Assembly (NCBI GenBank): GCA_015680685.1
Contig: MNCI01015561.1
Span: forward strand, 1,107,825-1,166,327
DNA length: 58,503 bases
Direction: 5' to 3'
From: Gnetum montanum
Lineage: Eukaryota > Streptophyta > Gnetopsida > Gnetales > Gnetaceae
The notes below the pieces were generated by a model. That model was not told where the DNA came from, did not search any database, and saw nothing but the letters and a program-made list of their open reading frames with translations. The position numbers and the translations under genes are program-made. The number at the start of each line of letters is the position of its first letter. Position 1 is the stretch's first letter. Shown one piece after another: positions 22,831 through 34,425 of the stretch.

Positions 22831-24500
22831 AATGGCCCCCATAAGAACCTTTTTGAGCATCCTAGAGGACTCACAACTAATCTATGTTAGGTACACACCA
22901 TTGTACCATGTCATTAACATAAACCTTGTAGAGTTTTTCTTCAATTTCCATGTAATGTTTGACTTGATGAAGAAATTATTATTTCTTCTTATTATCCCAT
23001 TTGGTAGGAGTCTCTTGTATGAGTAGATATGAGAGAAACTCATCATACCAATTTATGATCCTTTATGCTTGAACTTTGATGGACTTGGAAAAGAGGATTT
23101 TATCTAAAAATTGATAAAAGAAGGGTTCTTTAGCCTTATTGCTATTCCATCTCAACCAAAGCAAATGATCTACAACTACATTCTTAGTTCCTTTTTTGTC
23201 CATCATGGTAAGATCAAACTTTTGTAAAATCACTAACTACCATATGACATGCGGGCTTACTAGTGGCTTGTTCATTAGGAATCAAATTGCACTATGATCC
23301 ATGTACATAAAAATTGGGTAGCCAAGCACATAGTGCCCAAATTTTTCTAAAGCATACACCACTGCCATAAGTTCTTTTTCAATGGTGGTGTAGTTGAGTT
23401 GTGCACCAACAATGCTACTACTTGTACAATGAATATAATATAGACATTTTTGATTATCCATTTATATAAGCATCACTCCCAAGGCATAGTGAGATGCATC
23501 TATCATGATATAAAATGGCTTAGACCAATCTAGGACACATAGAATTAGAGTTTCTACTAGCTTCTGCTTCAAGTATTGGAATTCTTGTTCACATTTCTTA
23601 GTCCATTCAAAGATTGCATCTTTTTTTGTGACCTCTACCAATGGTTTGATGATTTTAGAGAAATTTTCAATGAAGCACCTGTAGTAACTAGTATGGCCAA
23701 GGAATGACCTTGCATCTTTGACAATTTAATATTGCCTATTTATTTCTTGAATTAACCTTACTTTTTCAAGGTCCACCTCTATTCCTTTTCTTGACACTTT
23801 GTGCACCAAGACAATGTCATCTCTAATTATCAAATGGCTCTTCTACCAATTGAGCCATAAGTTTATTTCTACACATCGTTTAAGTACCAACTTAAGATAG
23901 TCCAATGCTTATTCAAAATCAGTACCATAAGTGGAGAAGTCATCCATGAAGACTTCTATACCAATACCAATCTACTATTTAAAGATGCTTAAGACTAAGC
24001 ACTAGAAAGCTGCTTGAGCATTACAAAGGTCAAAGGACATCTTTTTATATGCAAAAGTTCCATAGGAACTTATAAAAGTTATCTTGACTTAGTCTTTTGG
24101 TTTAATTTGGATTTGGTTCTAGCCACTATACCCATCTAGAAACCTATAGTAATGGTGTCCTACAATTATATCCAATACTTGGTTCACAAATGGTAACAAA
24201 AATGATCTTTGAATGTGGCCATGTTTAATAGCCTAAAGTTAATATAAACCTTCCATTATTCTCCTTTCTTTAGCATAATAACGAGTGGACTTACTCACTC
24301 ACTATCTACCATAGGATATATGAATCCTTTCTTAAGAAGTTTTTCAACTTTATTTTTCTAACTTATTTTAGCTTGGGATTCAACCTTCTCTGTGGCTACT
24401 TCTTTGGTTTGATGGTGGAGTCCATATAGATCTAATGTTGGCATATGCATGAATCTATTTTAGTTAATTCATCATATGACCAAGCAAAGGTTTTTCACCA
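22831..24500 (-). pseudogene. Element F: reverse transcriptase and RNase H
   Basis: Minus strand. RT: IEVFMDDFSTYG (YMDD box, about 23940-23960), KCHLI..-type connection region, VKDARSFLGHTSYYRCFIENF (thumb and connection). RNase H: FYIMIDASHYALGVML (first D, about 23470-23520), YTTIEKELMAVVYALEKF (E), FMYMDHSAI (D) and QKFDLTMMDKKGTKNVVVDHL (about 23160-23240). Many CAA/CAG-to-stop changes. The segment order RT, RNase H, integrase is that of Ty3/Gypsy. The N-terminal fingers near 24200-24480 are weaker. Confidence 0.92.
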
Positions 24501-24889
24501 TTTTTCACAACTTTTAGCAACCTTCCTTTCTATTCTTTAGTGAGACTAACATTAATGATTACCATCTTACCATTATCAAGAAATACATACTCTAGAGTTA
24601 CCAGTAAATATTTGAATTCAAGAGGTTCTTCTTTAAAGTTTTCATAGATTTTCAACTCTTACCATTACATTTATTCTTATTTATGGAAGATTTGGTTCTG
24701 AATTTATTTCATTTCATCCATCTTATCTATATAACCACTTGTAAAGAGTTCAACTAGTTCCATGCGTAGTATTAAATTAGAGCTATAATTTGTGATCAGC
24801 TATTGGGTACCTTCCTATTTAGTGGTCGTTGTGTATAGGCACCTTTGAATTTCTAATATTTTGGCATACTTCTTACATGTTGTGATGGA

Positions 24890-25330
24890 GGTGCTTTTCA
24901 TGGCTCATATTTTTTGCACATACATGAAATCCTCTTCTTCTCTATTTTTTCAAAATCATTTTTCTTAAATATTTCCAAGGAAAGATCTCTAATTACTAAC
25001 TTGGCATTAATTATATTAATCCAATCCCTTTTCATGATAATAGGGAATTCCCCCTTATAGTTGTCCACATGTATTATTAAGAAACCCATTGAATAGGATA
25101 ATCCATAAATGGTGGTCATAATATCCTTCACCAATTCCAAGGGAACAATGATGGATTAATTAGCAAGCTCTAACCTAATATTACATGTCTATAGAGTTCA
25201 AAGCTTTATGCATTTCTTGAAAAATTAAGTTCATCCCAAAACCTGAGTCTAGTAGATCCTTACATGGATCATTTTCTATAATCTGTAAGTAGATTAGAGG
25301 AATTTTAGGATCAAATATTTTACTAAGAAG
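24890..25330 (-). pseudogene. Element F: retropepsin
   Basis: Minus strand. DLLDSGFGMNLIFQEMH (active site DSG kept, about 25205-25260), VPLELVKDIMTTIYGLSYS, and FPIIMKRDWI (C-terminal signature with GRPWL changed to KRDWI). It aligns with element C 8301-8770. Stops upstream and downstream separate it from gag and RT. Confidence 0.85.
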
Positions 25331-27863
25331 ATGTCATACTTTAATCTAGTTGGTAACTACATGAGTTCACATGATAGTATGTACATTTTGGGACCTTTGG
25401 TTTGAAGGTGACTCATTGGTAATTTCTAAAGTAGTTTATGAAGGGTTAGCAGACACAGATGCCAACAAGGGTTTAGGTGGATTTTTGGGTCTAAAGAGAG
25501 TCCTTTTCTTAGGCATACACTCAAAACCTCTCAAATTGTAACCCAATTGTAAGTTTGTAGCTATCGTGGCATTACATTGCTAAGGCTATGATGGGATTTC
25601 TCCTTGCATAGGTAGTGCAAGTGGCAAGGAAGTGGAAGTGGAAGATGCAAGATGTTGTGGTTGATAATGTGGAGGATAAGTAAAAGGAGATTCAACTCAC
25701 ATCATAGGTGTTCTATGATATTCAAGAAGATACTTATGATGGAAGAAGGAAGTGTGGCTTAGAAAGCCACAATGAGATATAGGTTATTCAACATAATAAT
25801 CATATGGGTCTAATTAACAATAAGGATATTGTTGTCTTGGTAGTTGCATTCCCCATGACTATGGGTTTTTCCGTTGATGATAATGGATTTAAGGTTAAGG
25901 TGGCACTCAACTTAGATAATATTGTGGTTGGTGGAATTGCTACCAATAATTACCTTATGAATAAAGTAATCTCCTAGGTGATTGCCTTTTTGCAAACTTT
26001 GGATTTAAAGTATATGCCCCAAATTCTTGTAAGTATGATAATATAGTACAACATCCCTTAGGATGTTTATATTGTCATATGTCACATCCTTCTTCATTTT
26101 TTTCAGAATCGACAACCTCATCAACTATTATAGCCTTATCTTTTTGCTAATAATAGTCCTTGCATGTATCCTTTCTCCTCCTTCTATTCCTATCTTAGTT
26201 CCCCTACTTCAGTTTTTCTTCATAACCTTTAGAGTAGTTTAGAACTTCTCATCTAAGGATCCCCATATTTTGTTCATCTTAGTTGATATTTCTATAAAAA
26301 AATTTTGGATTGGTATGATTTTCCTTTATATCACTTTTTCTAGTGATGCTTCCTCCTCAAAATCATAGAAACATACCTTGCTTTTGTGAATGAAGACATC
26401 TGTGCTGTATTCTTCTACACTTTCTCTCTTTTTAAGCTCTCACTCTTCTTTGGTCACTTAATCAATGAGCCTTTAGATCTGATGAACTATCATCTTTGAA
26501 AATCTCCCTTGGGCATAAACCCCAAGACTTTATCTAGTTTTTTTAAGCCTATCTATCATGCGATGAAGTAGTTTCCTTTGAGAAAAATCATGGCCTAGGC
26601 ATCAATGCAAAAGAGAGTAATACTTGTCTAAGGATACACCAAGGGATTCATAATTTTCTTATTTCCATCCCTAGATTTTTTTTCTTAAGTTGGACACCCT
26701 AGAGTATGTCTGATACTTATTGTTAAATACTCCAAAATTATATTCCATCTACAAATAGATTTTCACTCCAAGGATCAATACCAACTTTCAGCTTCTTTGA
26801 TGAGTATCCTAGGAAATAATTTATTTATGTCACTTGTTTTCAATATTCTGCAAGGTACAAACATCATGGAAGGCTACCAAATGATGTTGTGGATCAACAT
26901 TATACTCTCCTTAAAATGTATACATGTTGTTCATATCAAGCCATTTGATTCAGCTATACCTTTAATGCCTAGTAGAAATATGAACTACTTCTAAAATATT
27001 GATCATGCTTCTTGTAGTAAGTAGCAGTTCATCATAGTCATGGTCATGTCTCTTATGATGTGATCTACTATGTCTTCTTTCCTAATGATGCTCCCCTTCT
27101 TTATGTCATTGACTATGCATTCTTCCTCTATTCTTACTATAATACCTTTGGTCATCTCCATCTCAATATTTATCATCTCTTATTTAGTCTTGATCACAAT
27201 CCCTCCTATCAAAGTTTGATGATGAGAAGAATGATGAAGGTGAAGCATAGGTGAGTGGTGTTGACTTGTCCTTCTCCTTTGGTTCCTTGAATGTTCTTTT
27301 GATAAATGGTTTAAAGACCTTGGCCTTGAGATTCTCCTAGTTCTAGAACCAATTCTCCCCTCATCTTGGTTACCTACCAAGGTTGATTGCAATTATTGGT
27401 GAGTTGTGTCTCTCTCATCAAAAGAAGAAAGACCTTGGTGTTGAGATTACCCCTATAGAAATTATGGATTCTCCTTCTGTGATTACCCTTGGAGGCTTCA
27501 TGAAGTACATCCATGTATTGATCCTTCCTAAGCTAGACCTCTATTAGCTAATAATCTTTGGTGATGTGCTCTTTTACTTAGTAATTTGTCCTTGCTAATT
27601 CAAGCCTTAGTTTCATAAGAGCTTCCATGAGCATTGAAGGAATAAAACAATTGAGAGATAACATAATGTTATCCTTCAAATATCTCCAACATAGTTGTTA
27701 ATCTTGATGGAAAATGAAGTTGAAGTCCATATAATAGGGATCTGGATATGCATAGAAAACCTTTCATTGTTGAGCTATCTCACCAATATTCCTTCTAGTT
27801 CTATCATGTTGTTGGTTAGAATCATTAGCATGTGGGGGTGAATCATTCCTATGAGAAGAATAT
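25331..27863 (-). pseudogene. Element F: gag
   Basis: Minus strand. The start matching MSSSHK of C is at 27863, where ATG has become ATA. The Gag core is GEYNVDPQHHLVAFHDVC and NNKYQTYSRVSNLRKKI (26660-26940). A knuckle-like CDI*QYKHPKGCC is at about 26050-26085. A Pro/Gln-rich tail with HHLASSTSTSLPLAL reaches about 25600. Heavily stopped; clearly older than C. Confidence 0.83.
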
Positions 27864-28000
27864 ATCTTAGTTTGTTTTGATATAATGTGCCCTAATAAAA
27901 TATTATTATCATTTTTCTACAAGATAATATGTTATTTCCTATTATAACTTTCTATGATTTTACTATCTAACAGTTATTAGTGCACTTCCCTAAAATGAGT

Positions 28001-28017
28001 CCCTAAAAATAGTGCCA
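28001..28017 (-). promoter_or_regulatory. Primer-binding site of element F (decayed tRNA-Asp type)
   Basis: The minus strand reads TGGCACTATTTTTAGGG, one base from the LTR. It keeps TGGCAC and the spacing of B and C but has drifted. Confidence 0.7.
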
Positions 28018-28018
28018 A

Positions 28019-28894
28019 TGATGAGCAATGGGTACTCCTTACATCCACGCATACGAATCACTATCATATATGCATGATCTAGCTGAATTTCATGAACTCT
28101 ATTTACCTAAGTGGTGGATATCATTAGATGGAGAATGGTGTGGTTTGCTAATCATTGTCTTTTTGGTCAACACTTGTGTTCATGTATTGGTAATGTTAAG
28201 TGTTATTAAGGTGTAGGATATTTATTTTTATAATTTTTACTATTTTCTATATCTACAAAATAAATAAATAAGAAGATTTAATATTTAAATTAACTAATTA
28301 ATTAACTAAACTATCCTAAATGTGAAGCATCCATTTCCACTTTTCTTACACATCCTTGATGTATATTAACACTGCTTGGTTACCAAGTGTCTATTCCTGG
28401 GCATACTAAGTATCTACTGTTAGAATTACCAAGCATTAATATATTATGCTTAAAGTGGTTATACTCATGTTAATTATGAATTATAATATTGAATATTTAA
28501 TAATGAGAAAGTAAATTACATTCAAAGTAAATTGCTAGAAAGTAAAGTTAAACTACTCCAAGTGCTACAATGAATGGAAGAAATCTTGATTTTATTGTTA
28601 TTCATGAAACTATGTCTAGGTACATGTTGCACTCAAATAAAATACCATACAATCACTTTGATCCACACCAAAGGCACTCATAGGAAAGACTTTACTAATT
28701 CCTATGAAAAGAAACTACAAGATTTTGGCTAAGGAAATGACTAAATGATGTCATATATGTGACAAGTGTGTGCATTTATATAGGTAAATGTTGCATCAGT
28801 GTCAACACACATGCACCAATGCATCCTAAGATGTGTTGACGAAGCTATGTTGATAGGCATGCATCGATGCAATTACCTTATTAACTGTTCATCA
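28019..28894 (-). mobile_element. Element F: 5' LTR (family 1)
   Basis: PBS side TGATGAGCAATGGG; outer end minus strand TGATGAACAGTTAATAAGG at 28894, matching LTR G (TGATTAAACATCAATAAG) and B (TGATGAACTGTC). TATA box CCTATATAAATGC at about 28773-28785. U3 has TGCATCGATGCATGCC and GATGCATTGGTGCATG. U5 has ACTTGGTAACCAAGCAGTGTT-type units and AGGATGTGTAAGAAAAGTGG. Confidence 0.92.
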
Positions 28895-29264
28895 ATTAGT
28901 CTTTGATATAGATGGAATTTTGTAAGAATTTTGTGGAATTTTGGCTATCATGAATTTTTTGCTAGTTTGAGAATCTTTTGGATTTGGAATATAATAAAAT
29001 AATATATGAGGTTTTCTTAGTTGGCAGTGGGAGCCATGAACCTTTTAGATGCTCCCATTTGCAAGCAATAGTGGAGTGTTCCTTAGTGGGATCCACCTCA
29101 TAGAAACAAGAATTCAAATAGATTTCCTACCTCTAATTTTGATTCATAAATTCTCATAAGGTTGGAAAACTAGTTAAGACCATGGCACTAAGCAATTGAG
29201 TATAGTGATGTGTGCTAAGTCATAGTCCAAACATATCCTTCTTATGATGCATGTGCTTCAACTA
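28895..29264. other. Unassigned sequence
   Basis: No frame, LTR signature or repeat recognised. AAATTCC-rich phrases near 28910-28960 vaguely resemble 20325-20360. Confidence 0.4.
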
Positions 29265-29540
29265 ATGAGAATGTTAGTAATGAGACTATTGCCAAGACTT
29301 GGCCATGAGTAACTCATTTGGGATCAAAGAGATAATCTAATGTTAGTAGTGAGGTTATTCCAATACCTGTCTATATATTTCTTTAGTAGTGAGAGTAACC
29401 AAGACCTAGCCTTTGTAGATGCTTGGATAAAATATATAATATTTGGATTTTTGTGTCATTTTTAGACATTAAATATTTAATAGAATAATCCAATGTTAGT
29501 AGTGATGTTATTCCAAGATGTGTCAGTATATTCCTACATA
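29265..29540. repeat. Imperfect tandem repeat, AATGTTAGTAGTGAGGTTATTCCAA type
   Basis: At least four diverged copies of AATGTTAGTAGTGAGGTTAT near 29272, 29340, 29393 and 29490, each followed by (C)CAAGAYCTG-like sequence, with spacing about 55-100 bp. Confidence 0.65.
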
Positions 29541-30387
29541 AAATTCCTACATAAAATTAAAATATCTAAATTTTTGGAAAAATTTTGGCAATTTTCTACT
29601 TCAAAACATTTTTAAATATTTAATTAAAAACCTTTGTTTGGCATATATCCCAAGACTTTTTACCTAGAACTTATATCCTTCATCAATAGGGAAATAAAAT
29701 AACCTTTCTTATTTGAGGGTTTCTAACTCCTCCTACATTTTTATGTAAATAGCCTAGAGTAGCTAGGGAATCACTACAAGAAGGACATGAGGTACAAAAT
29801 GGATCAATTCTACACAAGTTGGATACTATAAACCTAAAAAATAAAATTTATATATTTTATATTTTGGGAAAAGAGAAACCCGTGTACACTTATTTAATAT
29901 TTGAATTATGTACATATTTTTGTGAATAAATAATAAGGTATGATAGATATGAAATTATTGTATGTGCCATTTAGATTGTGACATTGCAAGGATCATTTTT
30001 CATTTTGGTGCACATTATATGTCTAAAAAAATTAATATTATTTTATTATATATTAATATTTTAGTAATTATTATTTTTATTTTTATTACTTGATTTAATA
30101 AACTTCAAATATAAATATCTTTATTTTTAAATGTCCAATTGAGGTGAAATAAGTTTTGTTGGAATCATCTTTTTACATACCTTTTAATTATGTAATCTAT
30201 TCTATATTTTGACAACTACATTTTGTAGGTGTGTTCATATCCATTTTTCTTTAAAATAATTTCATTTAATTATTTATATAAGTAGTAACAAATTTTATTG
30301 TATTTGTTGCTCTACTATATTTATGCTTTGAATTGATAATATTTATTATTTTATGGCTATTTCTTAAATTAGTAAATCAATGTTAAA
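29541..30387. other. A+T-rich unassigned region
   Basis: Very A+T-rich, dominated by TTTAATTATTTTTAT-like runs. It may be a decayed continuation of the LINE at 30388-31419 (minus strand), but no motif can be read. Confidence 0.4.
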
Positions 30388-31419
30388 TCAAGATCTATTT
30401 CTACATCTTACTCTTATGTTTCTTGCAATAAAGTTAATAAACCTAGGAACTTCAAAATCTAGAAAAGAAACATCTTCCCAAGTCTTAAGAAAATCAAAAG
30501 CACCAAAGTTATAATAGAAACTAATACTATTCAATGAAATAACTTTATTTGTAATTAAACCATATATATTAAGAAATCTACATCTTAAGGTACCTATATG
30601 TTTTTTGAGTAATTTTGGCAATATTATTGATTTGTAATTATTGTCATGTTGCTAGCATTTAGGTATGCTACAAAATCCTTTCCACAAGATATCTTAACCT
30701 TTTTTCAGTGTTCAATTCTTTCTACAAGTTGCTTTCTAGTAAGATCCTTATTTGTCTAAACGCTTTTCCTATTCTCACTTTGCTTCAACTACTTAACTAT
30801 CTCCAAAAATGATTTTTGTTTTTTACACTATGAAACTCAATAATTACATGCCAAGGATTTTTACATTATTCCCTTGACATACTAGACATTTTAGCAATTT
30901 TCAAAGAAGTTATATGCATATCATCTATAATTTTTTAAAATTTTCTTAACCAAAATTTCATTTATTTCATCCTCTATCTCAATTTTTTTTCAAATTTCAA
31001 ATTTTTTTCTTTTACCCTTTTTTCATTTTACTATCTTAAAGCTATTGCAATTACAAATCTCATCTTTATCCCTATTTCTTCAAGTTTAGATTCATTGTTA
31101 TTTTTCTCTTCTTTAGCTTTTAAGTTCTACTAATTTCAGAAAAAAATTGTTCATTATCCTTTGGATCAACATTAGTCTTCTTTTTACCCTCAATATTCTC
31201 TTCAAGAGCTAATAACCTTCAAAGAATTTCTTTTTTTCTTATTCATGAATTTCATTTAGCAATGCTAGTTTGCTAACTATATACTCCCATTATGTAACTA
31301 GAGTTTCTTTGAAAGTAGTTGCAATTAGGTTTTTTTTTTATGTGTCTTGTAATTTTGTCATGATAAAATTTTGGAATTTCTTGGGTGGACAACTCAATCT
31401 CTTTTTCAACAAACCCTCA
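30388..31419 (-). pseudogene. LINE (non-LTR retrotransposon) fragment: ORF1-like region and endonuclease start
   Basis: Minus strand. Charged, coiled-coil-like frames (about 31050-31350), then IIEFHSVKNKNHFW and, one frame over, TNKDLTRKQLVERIEH (30680-30850), a pattern seen near the C-terminus of LINE ORF1-type proteins or before the endonuclease. Then LRCRFLNIYGLITNK, FDFLKTWED (30400-30590), the opening of an apurinic-type endonuclease (N-I-N-G and E-T-W motifs, here NIYG and KTW). It is cut on the right by LTR E at 31420. The family is not resolved. Confidence 0.6.
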
Positions 31420-32822
31420 TGAAACACCACCTAGAAAATGCATGTTGCAACCTCTTAGCATTACAACTGTATTCTCCCACAAAACCTTAGGCTAAAAACT
31501 CATTGTAAAATGTGAAGATTGCATTCCATGAGATGCAATTTCACATACTTTAACTTTTGAGGTTGAAAAATGCTTCATAAGTTGTAATATCCTTTCTTCC
31601 CAAGTGAAAAATTCCTACCATGTCTATATTTAGGCTTGGGGAGGTCAAAAATAACTTTTGAACTACCAAAATGGGCATTTTCATGAGTTTTGTCAAGGGT
31701 ACAACCTTTGCTACGCTGGTGTCACCTATGCTCAACATTGGGGGTTTTAGCCCCTAAAGCCTCAATGTGGCTCCTACAGCCTCCATGTTGCTCTAGTAGC
31801 CCCAACATTACTCATGCCCACTATTGCTATAGTAACCTAGCATTGCTCCAGTAGCCTCACCATTGCTCTAGCAGCCTCACTGTTGCTGCAACAACCTTAG
31901 CATTGCTCTTGCAACCCCAACATTGGTCCTAGAAGGCCAACATGGGTAAAAGTTCTATTTACTATTTTTAGCAACTGGAATGGTTTTGGTACCTTAGGGG
32001 TATCAAAATTTACTATAAACAGAAACCATGCTAAATTTGAATACCTATTACACCTACATGTGACATCAATTTTTCAATAATTAGAACAAAAATTTGAAGC
32101 TAAAATTATGGCCATGAAACCTATATGAACCAAGTATGAACACCATGAAAAGGTTCCACCACTTTGGCATTCAAAAGCTTAGAGAACTAATTACAAATAA
32201 AAGGCTTTTGGAGCATTCTCAACATGGAACCTACAACCATTTTGACCACCTTTTAGCATTAGAGATTGTGTGAGGTTTTTTGGCAATGTTGAGCTATCTA
32301 GACATCAAGACTCCCAATGTGGATCTTCTCTATGATCCAAAACCTTTCACACATCTTACCCTCTGTACCACCAACACTATAAATCTAGTGAAGGGACTAG
32401 CAAGGTGTTACAATGTTGGGAGTTGTGGAGCACCTAAATCATGTAGTTGACTATGGTGTCCAAGACTACTAATTTCAATAGAATCCAAACCCTCATTGCA
32501 GTGAACCCTGTGCATCCCTAGGCACCATTTGTACACATTCTAAACTTTTTCTATTTATTTCATTATAACAAAGTTTTCAGTTCCTTTTGTTGTGCAAATT
32601 AGTATAGATTTATTTCATTTTGTGCTTTTATTTTAAGCCAAATTTGCATTACCTCTTATTTTAATTATTCCTATTTACAATCTCTAAGTCCCTAGGTGAT
32701 TGACCAGACCATTCTAGGCACCTTGGATCTTCTTTCTTGGAGGCCCTTTGGATCTAGGGTTAAAGCTAGTCTACCTAGAATTTTTTTTGGTTTTCTAGCA
32801 ACTGAATTTTCTAGTCGCTATA
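31420..32822 (+). mobile_element. Element E: 5' LTR
   Basis: From TGAAACACCACC to ..TCGCTATA (decayed CA), 1403 bp. U3 contains an array of about eight 24-27-bp units like AGTAGCCTCAACATTGCTCC (31752-31945). TATA-like CCTATATGAACC at about 32120. GATTGACCAGACCATTCTAGG near the 3' end is shared with D (GATCAGCCAAACTATCTAGG). Confidence 0.93.
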
Positions 32823-34023
32823 GTTTTATGACACTAGAAGGAGGGCCTCTGCCCAAGTTATGCATCTAATCTTATTTGTCATTTCAATAACATTTCTAAA
32901 ATTATAAAACTTTGAATTTACACAAAATATATTTAAACTTTGATAAACTTTTTTTTTAATAGAAACCAATGCTACCACCCATTTCCTTACCACCAAAACC
33001 TAACATTGCAGTTGGAGGTGATTCGGGTTTTTTCTAGAATTTTCACAATAGTTGTTGTACTTTGCAAAGCCCATGTGGTTGTTAGTGGAATCTACCTTTG
33101 TGTATTTCAAAGGCCAACATTGCTTTACCACAACCACTTAAACCCCCCTGCTATGAAATTTTCCAACAAGACAAACATTATTCCTTCTCATAGCATCAAC
33201 ATGGTCATTGAAAAAACAAAATTTTACATCCATATTTTCAAATACAAAGATTATTTTGGCCAAGAGGGGGGAATCCCAATGTAGTGCAAGTGAGTAAAAT
33301 AATTGTGGATTTCTTATACTACACCCCCCACCCCCCACCCACCCACNCAACACAAACTATTATATTTTTCAAGTGCAAGCCATACCTTTGCCACTTCAAC
33401 CTGCACTACACCTACAGTTGCAGTCTATAAATATTCTATAGCCATATCCCCTTTACACCTTGGGCAACTACACTTATTGGAATTTTGGTTTAATTAATTA
33501 GAAATTAAATCAAACATCCCCACCTTTCCCCCTTTAGTGAAAATACCAAATGTAGTTGTGTTGAACAAAGTACATTTTCCATCATCACACAAACCCCAAT
33601 GTTGCTTTTCAAGACACCTAGTGTATCTTTTGAAAACTAACATTTTTCTTGGTTGCACAATAAATCCCAACATAGTTTCCATAAAGGGAAAGTACACTAA
33701 CATCCCTTGAAAAAAGTAAACCTAAACTATTTTTATCACCAACATATCTTTTAAAAATACTAGCATATCTTTTCAAAACCTAACATATTACAAATAATTC
33801 TCTTTTTCCATACAACAAATTTCGGACTTTTTAAAAGCCCAACATAAAAAATATAGCAAGTTTGGTTTTATTTTTCTTTTAATTTTCCAAAAACTACTAG
33901 AATTTTCAAAGCCTAGCTTAGCTTTTCAAAGCCCAAATTAGTTGTTGCTAGCCCAGCTTGGTTTGGTTGATACCAATTAATGTCCTTCACATATCAACCA
34001 TTCTACCACTAAACCTCACATGC
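32823..34023 (+). other. Element E: PBS-like site and leader
   Basis: PBS-like TGACACTAGAAGGAGGGCC at 32829-32847, six bases from the LTR as in D. The leader has no sustained frame. A C-rich run (33321-33346) ends at the only ambiguous base of the window (N at 33347), probably a sequencing problem. Confidence 0.6.
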
Positions 34024-34425
34024 ATGGCCTCCAACCAACATGCAATTTGTGTCTATGACCTAAAGAACCCTACAGTCATAGACTAAAGACAACAACTTAG
34101 GTAAAGGGTAAGAACCTAGAGTTTGCAGTCATTAATGAGGAGTTCTACAACTTTCTTTATGCCAAGATGCAAGTTAGTCTCATGATACCACACTCTGAAT
34201 TTGACACTAAGCATGAATTTGAAATCATACACTAGGATGGGAAAGAATACATCCCATCTCCTTATGACCAAATTCCCCTCATTGACTTTTATGTACAAAT
34301 GCTCATACAACTCATAGAGGTTGATGAGTTTAGTGAGGAAATTAGCTCAAAGGATCATCAAGAAGAGGAAGATGAGTTTAAGGCTAAACTAAAGCTAGAC
34401 ACCTTCATTGGGAGTCATTTCTAAT
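34024..34425 (+). pseudogene. Element E: frame at the head of gag
   Basis: ATG 34024 starts MASNQHAICVYDLKNPTVID. After a frameshift a stretch with one stop reads LEFAVINEEFYNFLYAKMQV, then DGKEYIPSPYDQIPLIDFYV and an acidic tail DHQEEEDEF, ending at TAA 34423-34425. No domain recognised. It could be the N-terminal part of Gag or a separate ORF upstream of gag, as is known for Ogre (Tat lineage) elements. It was not found in D. Confidence 0.6.
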
